From Sweltsa coloradensis (Eukaryota > Arthropoda > Insecta > Plecoptera > Chloroperlidae), in the NCBI GenBank assembly GCA_024449915.1, contig JAMZAV010001050.1, forward strand, positions 124,001-188,000: a stretch of DNA of 64,000 bases. Direction: 5' to 3'. Under the pieces are notes generated by a model. It was given only the letters and a program-made list of their open reading frames with translations. It searched no databases and had not been told where the DNA came from. Below, in pieces: positions 33,001-45,000 of this stretch (within the stretch, counting starts at the first letter, position 1; every line of letters begins with the position of its first letter). A program made the translations under genes and the position numbers.

Positions 33001-36000
33001 AAAGCTAGGGCCTACAGAAGGACGACAGCTTACCTTAAAAACGTTAGGTAGGTCGCACAGACACACATAGATGAGCTGAAAAGTTACTGAACCTTTATTA
33101 TTTATATACTCATGTGTAAATTGCTGATGATGAGTAAGGAGAGATATTAGTAGGTATCTAATGATTTAAGTTTTTCTTTAGTGAAAGGTAGATTTAAGAT
33201 TCAAGATGTTAATTGCCATAGAGGAATATACATGTATAAATTTAACTAGGGAAACGCCAAAGTCGTTGTCAAACGAGTGAGTGAACCAATTGTGTTGAGT
33301 ACCCGGGAACATCCCCTTTCCTCCCCTATACCTAAGGCTGGATCGAGCCCAGTATGAGGAATGATACCGAGTACTCAACACGTGGCTCACTCACTCGTTT
33401 AACAACGACTTTGGCGTTTCCCTAGTTGTTTAAATTGAACATTTAAAATGCGAATCGTGTTCAAAACGTATTAGCTTAAAACAATAACAAATTTCCAAGA
33501 TAAAACAAAATAACCTAATTTTTATTTCCCATAACACCCCTCAAAAATAATATGTGGGTGTAAAAATATAAAAAAGTTCGAGCTAACGGGCATCGAACCC
33601 CAACCCTCCGTGCGGTAGGCTAAATGCTTACCACTATGCCATGTCAGCCACACAGATTCCGTCCCGCTAGCTGCTACTAAACAAATGCTATCGATAATTT
33701 AAAAAATCACCTTTTTATTTATTGTAGGCTTAAATCGCAATGGATCTAGCTGATTTTGTTAACAGTTCTCAGTAAACTCCATACCGGATGTCTGTTTAAA
33801 ATTTCAGCGAAATCTGTTCAGCGGTTCGGCTAATTTTCGACAGACAGACAGACAGAATCACAGAATGAGAGCCGTTTGAGTTGAATGGAGACACTCGGTC
33901 GCTCCGCTCCCTCGTTTAATTAGGCAAACACCATGTAGCGCCATGTTTTATTATTTACCTAGGCCCACTTCAACAATGACATTTTTTTGGCCTACTTCCC
34001 CTACTACAATTTAGAAATTAAAAAAGTCCACCCTTTTTTAATTTAGGCTAAGTTTTAAGTTCTAAAATTGTAGTAAATAAAACAATTACACCTACGGGAG
34101 TGTTTCCCGACTAACCAAATCGAGAAATTTGTCAATTATTCCCGTACATAGGTAACGCTAATTGCTCAATCATTTACACAATGTCAATCTCAATACATTG
34201 CCCAACAAACATTGATTGATTAGCAATAAAAATTCCAAATTGCTTGTCTAAATGCCCTTAGCAGTTAACAAGGAATCAGTGATAACAAAAAAACAAAAAA
34301 GCTAACCAAAAATAAAGTAAAGTTTACCATTTTACTGGCTTTATTATAAATTATATTAGGTACTCCCTACGACTTTTGCAGCCTGATTAGGCCTATATTG
34401 AGAAAGGTGTAAAATGGACAATTTTGCCCACCACCTACACAAGTTACTTCTGTAGTCACACACAGATTAGGCCTATAGATAAAAATAATTGTTAAAAAGT
34501 TTGAGCAGACTTAACTTAACTTTAACTTTGAATATGTTATCTGTAAAAGTTTGGGAACTAACCCTACACTGATGAATTGTATAGGCTCCTACTACCAGTA
34601 AAACCCAACTTTTAGGAATGCCTAATTTTGATTAATTCACTACTGGTAGCCCATACGTTTTTAAAACGTGAACCATTCTTCAAATGAAATATGAACCTAT
34701 TGTGAATCATTTGTAAATATTTCCCCTATTGAGTGGTTGACCTTGTGTCCAGTGACGAATGTGTATGTCTCTTGTTGCTACCTACTACTATTACATCCGG
34801 GTTTTGATCTCGAGGGTACATGGGGAAATCATAGGCTAGTTTGCAAGTGCTTTCAACTTGAGTCACAAATGTAAAGTCTATGTCCAAGAGACTTCCACAT
34901 TTCAACTTGTTGCCTCTAGGTACCAACCAACCAAACCAACCATGTTATCTATTTAATAATGTGGGGCCTAGGAGGTCTAACCGAGTAGGTACTGAATCCA
35001 GACATTAACTAAATACGTCAATACTCAAGCACACTTGTAAGTGTAGCGTCCAAGTGTTACCTGTAGCAAGTTGCCCCATAGACACAGGGTTCTCGAGACG
35101 AACTGCTCGCAGCGTTCTGGCCGGTGTCCCTGTTTGGGCTTCCCAAAACTGTTGTCGAGCTAGCTTGACCATATTCCGCCTCATACCCGTCTTTGCCCTG
35201 GCCGACGTTAGGTTTAACGTCGTCTTCATCACTCATTTCGTGCTGGTTACCGGTGAGCGAGGTCGTGGCAGTCTGTTTCTGCTCGTCTGATTCAATTGTG
35301 TCCATGCCCAGGTCTAGAGGTTCTTCTTTTATCTCGGACTTAACTTCCGCTGTCGAAATCTTTCTCTTGCGCGACGTGTCAGTCGAGGAAGAGGGTGAAC
35401 TAATAACTGCCGTCGTACTGCCCGACAAGCTGGTCAGCCAGCCAGGTAACATTCGCTTGCGTTTAGAGGGCGTTGTGTTTTCACTGCGTTTTGTATACTG
35501 TTCTTCAGTCTTATTGCCGTTGACTGCTGAGCCTTCAGGGGTATCTATTGGTGGAGCAAAGTCCGTGTCTGCCTTCGCCACAACAAGATATTGGAATAAA
35601 TTGGGCAAGAGTGAGAACTCGTCTCCATTGCTTAAAACCTTGCTTTGCCCCTTCATAAGCACAGCGTAAGTATCCTGGTTCTTGACCTTGTAAAAACAAG
35701 GGTTGGTATGCATCTGAAAAGTACAATAAGTAGATACAATCGTGTTATTAGGCCTATTACCCTAAGTCTTTATTTGCAACAAAAAATAATTCTACTAGTG
35801 CAAATATAATATATGAACTTATCAATTAACAGTCTAAGAACTAAATTAAACATAAATTTGAAACATGAAAACATACTGGTACATCCCTTAATATTCAGAG
35901 ACATACAAGTTACTATTTTATGGTTGTGTTGGTTAAGTGAATGTGTATTGTATAACAGTCTAAAAAAATGGTTGAAATTGAGCAAATAGGCCTATTGCCC

Positions 36001-39000
36001 TAGTTATAGGCTATCAAACATTGGAAATCTGACTACTCAGAAATATCATCCAATTTTGGATTGCCAACATTGAAAAAAAATGCTGTGTGCTGTTTTAAAA
36101 TTACAACAAAACATGTTTTACATATTGTTTTCAAATTTGAAATTTTAACAATGACGTGTTTTTTAAATAACAAATCAAAATTACCCTTAAATGGCACAAA
36201 AAAAGTTTTTTTCCCACTTAGGAGGGGAAAAAAAATCTTTAAAAATCATGACAAAGAAGTTGAAAAAAATGCTACCAAGGCAGAACACATAAATACTCTA
36301 ATTGGCATAGCATAAGCATAGCGCAACGTAAGCGCAGCACAAGGAAAAATGCGTGCACAATTGTCATAACGGAAGCGTGGCGTAAAGAAACTACAAGGCT
36401 GTGCAAAGTTTTAGAAGGCTCGTGATCAGATGACTGCACGTCAACTTTGCATTTGACATTTCGTCTTTGAAACCATTTGTAGTAGCCTATTATCATAGAG
36501 ATGTGGATATTGCCTAACATACATAATTAACAGCTCGTCGCTAGACGTTGTTCAACTTCATACTCGATAATAACGTCGTCTTCTGTGAGTTCGTCCATGA
36601 TTAATAATTTGACACTGACACAAACATCAATAGTTGTGAATTTGATTTTTAACTGAAAATGGGCTTTTGTGTTGAGTCTTGTTTCTTGATTCCTATTGGT
36701 CAATCATAACTGAACACAAGCGCAAGCGTAAGAAATATAATAATCTCTCTTGTGCTGCGCTTCCGCGCCTATGCTATGCTTACGTGAATTGGGTGCATTC
36801 AAGCAGCCAGGTGCACTTGTTTATATTTCTTATGCTACACTTGCGTTGCGCTGTGCCTATGCTGTGCCAATTGTGCGCAGCACTTAAGGCCAATCCAGCG
36901 CCAGGAGGGACAAGTTTTCTCACTACTCCGCGCTGCCGTCAGCGTTGTAACGTTTTGGTGCTACCTGTTGAGAACTCGACAAACTATTATAGTTCAGCGT
37001 TCTCTTGTAAGATGTCACCACGGTCGCCACGGTTGTGCGCATGCGCTAAGCTAGGCCACTCGACTCCTATTTGGTTGTGGTTCTTCGCTGCGCCTGTCGG
37101 GCGGGCGGCCAAAGTCACGCAGCTGCATTTGAACGAAACGAAGCTAACGAAAACGCGAACTACACAAAGCTCACGAAAGTTATATGCGACAATTTCAAGA
37201 CACCTAAATAAGTAACTTGCGCGCTCAATGACTGTGCATGCATTGTCATATTCAAACCTTTCACCCATCAATGCGGCTTTTAACCTACGGCGATGAGGTT
37301 CTGCTAACATTGCAATCTCAACGGCTACATTAATTACTGCCTGGTAAAAATCTCTAAATGAGAAAATGTTGAAATACTCGAGGAGTCGTGGACTTACTAC
37401 ACCTGATTAGCCTCTTGAATTGTGTGCCAACTACCTTCCCCACTCCCAATCAACCAAATCCCAATCAATCTCTCTTCCCGTCACGTGCATACACAAGCAT
37501 GTAACATTATGTAAACATAAAATAAACTCATATGCAGTGCAGCACATACTATTTCGCATATAAGGGTCACTCAACATTTGCAAAACAAGAATGACTACAC
37601 TATATAACAATATTGTAACTACCTAATATTTCGTAATTCTCCATGGTTTTTGGACTCAGTATCATACAAAATTAGTTATGCATAAAATAATGAATGGTAG
37701 AAACCACAATCCCTACGTTCAAGCGATAAAATGCATACTAATTAGTAGTTACTAAAATTAGCAATTAGGCCTACCTACTAATAACAGTATAGTACAAAAT
37801 TAATAATACACAAGGTATAAAGTTGGACAGTAATAATATCCTCCTACTAAATATTGTGATTGATGATTCTATGATAAGAGGTCGTGCGTTCGTTCTTCTG
37901 CATGGCGGGAGTTGTGGCGGGGGGGGGGGGGGGCAACCACAAGCACGCGCGAAAAATCACAACGGAAACGTGGCTTACTATATTATTTTTCTGTTGCCAC
38001 TTTCAGGGACCGCTTTTTCTTTTGGTTTTGTTTACTTTGTGCCAGTTGAATGTTTGGAGATTCCCTAACTTCTTGACCCCGAGGAATACGGGGATCAGCT
38101 ATTTTGGGCAGGACACAATGCAAGTAAAACTCCTTCAATTTAGGAAGCATAGTTTCTCTCCACAATAGGTCTAGGATCTAGGATTTCAAAATGGGGGGGG
38201 GGGGGGGGATTGCAACTTGCCACAGAAACTCTGAGGGTTTTGCTGGGATAAGTCTGGAAGGGAAGGGGGCCCAAGGGGGGGGGGGGGGGGGAGGGTTGGT
38301 AAAAAATAAAGTAGGTAATTTTTAAGCGTTTTCTCCCAACATACTTGCTGCACTCATAAACATCACTCACTACACTCGCTGGTGCGGCGATACCACAGCA
38401 AGTCGAAATGTCAGCACTGTACTGCCCGGATATGCGTCACTCCTGCCCCCCCGCCCCCGTCACAATCCACTCACAATGCTGACCTTGGGTTCAACCTATA
38501 GCTATAGTGTCTAGCGGTCATACCGCTAAGCAAGGGTTTTGCGCAAGATTTAAAATTTTGATGCAGAAGCCGTTTTTATACAGTGTAGGCCTACATTCAC
38601 ACACCTAAGGGGACGACCCGGGCCCAAAGGCCCCGCCCCACCTAAATCCGCCACTGGTGGATGGGCAATAGTGATTCAGTGTGCAAGGTTTTATTAACAC
38701 ATACATTGTTGATTCCACAATAGTATATTACACGATACCTATAAGACCCACTAGGGAGGATGCTAAGGGGGCCTGGGGGGCCATGGACCACCTAGTGGCC
38801 CCCCCAAGGAAACAAGATGTGATGATCTGCAATGTCAAGAAAGTAAGCAGGGAAATCTTATCGAAAAGCCTATAAAGCTGTTAAAGTCTAAGACGGCATT
38901 AAAGTCCCACAACTTTCATACAAAGACGCATTATTGGACAAAAGAAGCAACCCTTGTAGTCAATTTAACGCCTATTAACTCTGGAAATGACTGCTTCTAA

Positions 39001-42000
39001 ACTATTTCACGATGTTGCCAAATCGCCAAACTGCTTTCCGTCAATACTTACAATAGCTTATAACAGGTATATTGACAACTGTGTAAGAGGCGGCGGGTGG
39101 AGTAGGACCCCTGGAGATTGACATCAACCCTTTTTCCGCTTGGCTGATTTGGAGAAATGGGACTTTAATTCTGTCCTAGACTTTACTCGAGACTCTTGCG
39201 GCACGTATGCAATATTATTATGAAGACTTGAAATACGATAGTTTGCACTTATCAAGAGAATCGTTACAAAGTGACCATGCACGCAGTATCGAAGCTGTTA
39301 TTCATACTTTATTAGCAAGAGCTCTCCGTCAAAATAATAATAATAATAATAATCGCGATGTCGAATTTTTTCCGACATCGACATCAAAACCAGAAAAATC
39401 GACATCAAAATTCCAAAATTTGCCGTTGTAGCTGAAATATTATGCCTGCGTATGTTCAGTACGAAATATACGTCTGACAAGTCAAATAAAAAAAATGGAG
39501 CAGAGGTGTGTTTGTATGATGTTTCCGGAGAACGCTAAAAGTGTCAACTCAGTAAGTTGCTCGTGGGGAAGACCGCCCCCCCCCCCCCCCCCCCCAAGCG
39601 CCAACAAATGATTTGGCGGCACATCTCTGCAGTCCTGCATAAGTGAGGCAATACTATCTCCCTCGCCGCAGCCACGCACTATCTCACTCGTGCTTGTAGT
39701 GGACGGAGATTCGGAGGCACTCAAGGTCAACAAGATAACGAGTGAAAACACAAGATAACTTTACTAAAGATGCAGTGGTACACCTTAGGGATGGCACGTT
39801 TATTAATTATCCTTGATCAGTAAACGATTTTTATTTTAAGCTGTTTTTATTCTGTGTGCGACCAACCAAACTGTATTTTCTCAAGAACCAATTTACAGTC
39901 ATTGTTTCATTCATACGCGCGAGTCGTCTCCAATTTCAACACCCTTCCCGCCTTCACATCAGTAGCTTAGAGTCATCACAAACTCGTAGGTTTACAGTCA
40001 AACGTCATTACGACCGGTCTGCGGCGCTGCGCTCTGATTACAAAATTCGACGCACACTGGCATATGTTTTGTCTCGAGTGCAACCGATATCGTATAGTTC
40101 ACTCAAGATCAATCCTTGTTTGATGCTATCTCTATCCCGCATTCCCGCTACATGTTAGGAACGAAATAATTTCAGTTTATTTTACATAGACCTGTTTTAT
40201 TACGAAAATAATAACATAATAATAAGCTTACTCCAGATTGTAAGATTGCAACCGATATTACACACGACAAGAGCAGTGAGCACACGTCAACTCAATCTCG
40301 GACTCAGCCAACCCTTCAGTGCCAATCCCTTGACCAACCTTACAAACTCGGCGGCACTAGTCAAGGTCGCTTAGGCCCGGCCAGTGCAGGCGAGGCGACA
40401 TTACACACATCAAGTGGGCGCGCACTGTCATTGAAAACTCGCGAAACAAAACTTGTGAAAAATGAGGACTAAGTTATGAGACCGTTTTTTTTAACAATAG
40501 TTTTTATGTATTCTATTTTACATTATTTTAATTTTTAAACTTGAAATTGTCTATTTTGGAATTTTGCCAAAAATACAATATGTCTAGGCCTAGGCCCTAC
40601 ATATAAAAAAACAATTTGATGTTTTGAATAAAAAATCGATGTCGAAAATTTGCTTCGACATCGATTATTAATCGATTATAATCGCTCTAATTTTTTTAAA
40701 GAGCAACTAATTTTTATTTGAATATATCTGATCTTTGTATATACAATTACAACTAGATCAATCACTGCTCAGTGCATGCATGTTGCGCGGAGAGGAATAT
40801 AAACATCAAATATACCAACTTTTAGTTTCCCTTAAATTAATATTTTGTATGGTTCGATTTAATTTAATAACATTTCATAAATTCTTTACATTCAGGACTA
40901 TAGCCTGATGCTCACGAGGATTTTAGGTCTAAGTCAATAATTCACTTATTTGTTTGTGGGCGTTGATGTGGCCGGAACAAGTTTCTCTTGGGCTTAACGT
41001 TTATAATAAGCCTTTGCAGCCTTTGCGTGCTTATTTGTCTTCTTACTTCTACTTGGTGGAATGCCTTTTCTTCCCATTTTGAAACAAACTACTCACAGAA
41101 AAATATTATATGCAGGTGCACCGCGTCGCATTGTTCCAGCGTTCAAACTGCGCCGCTCTCGCTGGCCGTGTGGTAGAAGTACGCCATGTCGCCGCATGAA
41201 CACGTGAGCGCTAGCCATCAGCTGGACTCGGACCTTCGCGCGAGCCGTTTCTCGACAATTTGCATGCGTGTTTTCATTCATGATTTTCTTGGGAACCAGC
41301 AACACGATTTTAAAGTTTCAACCACCATTGAAAAGTGGACTCTTTAATCTAGTACATGCTACAAAACTATTGCAATATCACCTCTTTTAAATCTGTTAGA
41401 GCAGCTACAAAACGTACTAAATTAAGGTGCAAAAACACAGGTACAGCAAAAAAATTATAACTTTGGACCCCTAAACTTGAACATTATGAAACTAAGGGGT
41501 TGACCTAACAACATGTTCTGCCAGGTATTGTGAAAAAATGAACACAAAATCACTGCCGGTTTTATCTAAAATCGTGAATGAAATTTGACTTTTTTAACGT
41601 CCCGGTACCCGCAATTGGCACTTCCGGTATTTTTTTTTTACTTTTTTTTTGTTCACTGAGAACCATATTTAACAGTTGCAACTTTAAAAATCAGATTTGC
41701 AGTCAACGTCACAGTGGCTGGAATGGCCTTAACAATGCAATCACCTTATGTTCCTGTTTATCCTAGCAGTAATATACTGTTAATTCTGATATGTTCCCCA
41801 TTACCTCAAATGTTCCTTTTTACTCCATTTAGGTTTCCTTTTAAACCCAGAAAACATCGATGCTAGGGTGAAGGGGAAGTTCAAGGGGATGCTTAACTTT
41901 ACAAAAATAACAAAATCACCATTATGTGGTACCTACTTTAAGGGAAGTTTTTGAAACCACACTTCGTGGATTTCAAACAGTACACTTAAAGAAAAAAATA

Positions 42001-45000
42001 CAAGAGTGATTAAAAGTGTTAAACATGAAGCAAACTTTTTTGTTGTTGGTACAAAAACAATTTACATGTGCCACAATTTTAAAAAAATGCTTATTTCATA
42101 TTTGCCCTGTAATGAATCTAATGGCGTTTTCCATTGGCCGCACTCAGGTCGCACTAGTGCGCCCTAGTGCGCACTGAATTGCCACTTGTCTTTTTATTTG
42201 TTCAGTTTTGTGGTGTTATTCAAGTGGAGGTTGACAACAATGACATCTCTGCACTTGCCGAGTGCATGCCAAAGGAAAACACCATCAATAAATTTACTTG
42301 GTAACATTACATTTTTTTTTCAATGCAAATGAGAGAATTAGACTAGGGCTACAGCCCTTGTTCCCCTTTAGGCCTACCCATTGTTCCCCATTACCCCTAC
42401 CTCTCCTAAACACCTTTTAGCCTACATGTTTTGCTTTGTTTTTGTATGCCTACCACAGACCACCGTATGGATGGCATGGTGGTAACGTTCAAATTTTATC
42501 AATGTCCAGTTGTCCACACAACTGTACTAGCAAAAGTTTGTGGAGAAAAAAAACTAAGTTCTTGATGAAAATCTTGGCCCTATGCTAGCCCTACTCAATT
42601 TTTAAATATTTTTTCACCCTTTTAATGTCTCACTTTTACCCCAATCTATGGTGCTAGCCTCTAGGCATTACTTCTGTATAGCTTTTAAGCCTAAGCTGTT
42701 TTAAAGCATAGACTACGATATGCGGATATGCCATTACTAGGTAGGTACTTACGGAAACCAGTGTTATGCTGCCTTCTTCGGATATCTGAAGTAAGCCATG
42801 ATTGCGAGATATTCGTTTATCATCACACTAGAAAAAGAAATAAGAAAATCACTAGACCTAGGCCTATCAGAGCTGCAAGATGGGGAAACATTAAAAACGT
42901 CACCTTCTTTTGGCAATATTATTAACCAGGCATACAATTACAAGTTCAACAGAAAGATGTATTCTATTTTCAAAAGTTGTATGTGGGGACGGGGAGGGGG
43001 CTCACTTTATCATAAAACCTTGAATCAGATTAGTAGGCCTACGATTTAATTATCGAACATCGTTTCAACGTTTATTCACATTCACCACACAAACACTTAG
43101 GCCCTAGGCCTCGGATGAACATAACATTTCTTAACGGTTACAAATGGGCCCTTCCGCCCGGTGGCAACCACTCACTAAATAAATAAAATAAATAAATTTT
43201 ATTTAGAGTCTACCCACTCAGTTATATAACTGATTTTATTTTCAGTGGGGGACTTTAAATCAAAGCGACCAAGCCAACCCTGCAGGCCCCGACGCAATCG
43301 ACGAGTGAGCGATAACCAACCAAAGACAGTGTTGGGTCAGTTCTTTTTTAAAATGAACTTTCTAAAAGTTCAGTTCACTGCTCAAATAATGAACTTTTAA
43401 AAAGTTCAAGTTCTTTTAAAACCTAAAATTTTGAAAAGTTCAAGTTCGTCTAAAATATGAACTAAAAGTTCTTTTGTAAAAAAAATCACTATTTTATTAA
43501 AGGTTGGCGAGAAATGAAGAAAAACATTAAGGTCGTGCGAGTATCACTTTTTCAAGTCGAGTTCGAGTAGTTAACAAAAATCTTCAAATCTATAAGTTGT
43601 TTTTGTATTTATGTAGGCCTCATAAAGGCAATCTAATTACCAAATTAATTTTTTGCTTCAATGCATTAGCATAGCCTTTGCAAGTGGCCAAAATAATTCA
43701 CCATTACTACCCATTTTACTATAGGTACAAGCTAGTTAAATTCCAATCTGTCTACACCTACACAAGTGCAATATTAAATCATTTAAATATAGGTAGATAC
43801 TTGAAGACACAACTTGTATTAAATTATCCTAATGTGCTTAATACCTAACACATACTAAAGCAACTTGGAGCCCCCCCCCCTCCCCCAACAAAGTTCCATC
43901 TGAAATATATTCTTGCATATTATGCCACTGCAGTCTTACGCGCAATCTACTGTCAAGTGTCCACATAAACATTGGAAGCTTCGAGCTGAGACCTTGCTTG
44001 ATAAGACTACCAGTGCTAAACTTTATTTCTCAATAGCCAAACTGATGAGCTAACATGTAGCAGCTTGCTTGGCCGCTTGCACAAACGACCAGCTGCTGTG
44101 ACAGTCGCAAAAAAAAAAAGAAAACTGCTAGCCACCCGGGAAAACTATACACAGAATATGTTGTTTTCTGCAACAAAATGTTTGGAATTGATTTATGATA
44201 ATTATAAGAAGAAGAAGAACAATACGACTTCCATATTTAATTTCGAAACTATATTACGCACACGAAGCACGGAGATGGGCTTCATATTAATTTGTCAAAG
44301 AAGTTGCATTAGTTATGAAATTCGAGCTCTGCTGGTGGTCTTGTAGCAGGGTTTGACGGGGGGGGGGGGGGGTCATAGATCGCGATCTTCCCACGGCTGA
44401 CGGTGGTCGGACGATATAGTTGAGCTGTCTTTGATCGTGTTGATGATATTCTTTTCATTCTCGTCGGCCAGCTTGTAAAATTACAGCAGATACTTAGCAA
44501 TTTAGGCTTCTAAATTTATTTGTTTCCGAATTAGTTGGCGTGCATCTTTTTAACTAAGTTAGACTTCGTGAATCGTGCATGACCTTGTCAAAATCAGCTG
44601 AACGTACGTCAACGTAGGCCAACGATGGAACAACGATTTGTTATTGTTTTTAGCGGCGACAGCGGCGAGTCGACGGCTGCTCGACGCACGGAAAGAACTT
44701 TCAAATGAACTTTCTAAAACTGAAAAGTTCGTTCTCGGAAAGAACTTTTAAAAGTTCAAGTTCATTCATTTAAAAAAAGAGTAAGTTCACTGAAAAGTTC
44801 CTTCCCCAACACTGACCAAAGATCGATATTTTTAATAGGAAATATAGTAATCAGTGGTATGGACAGTGCGAACACCCGCGAATCAACGCCAGAATCAACA
44901 AGGCCGATTCAGAACAACTCTGAAATTTATTATGTGCTTCGTTGCTAGGACGGCTCCAAAGTCACCGTTTCCAAACTCCTAAGATAAGAACTGATGGACT

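Noticed and set aside
35193..35669. 158-codon + strand frame
   Set aside because: Antisense to APLF exon 3, which has homology on the minus strand.
39355..40690. Transposon suggested by paired tcgacatcgat tracts
   Set aside because: The tracts are low-complexity and neither the outer ends nor a target duplication could be aligned.
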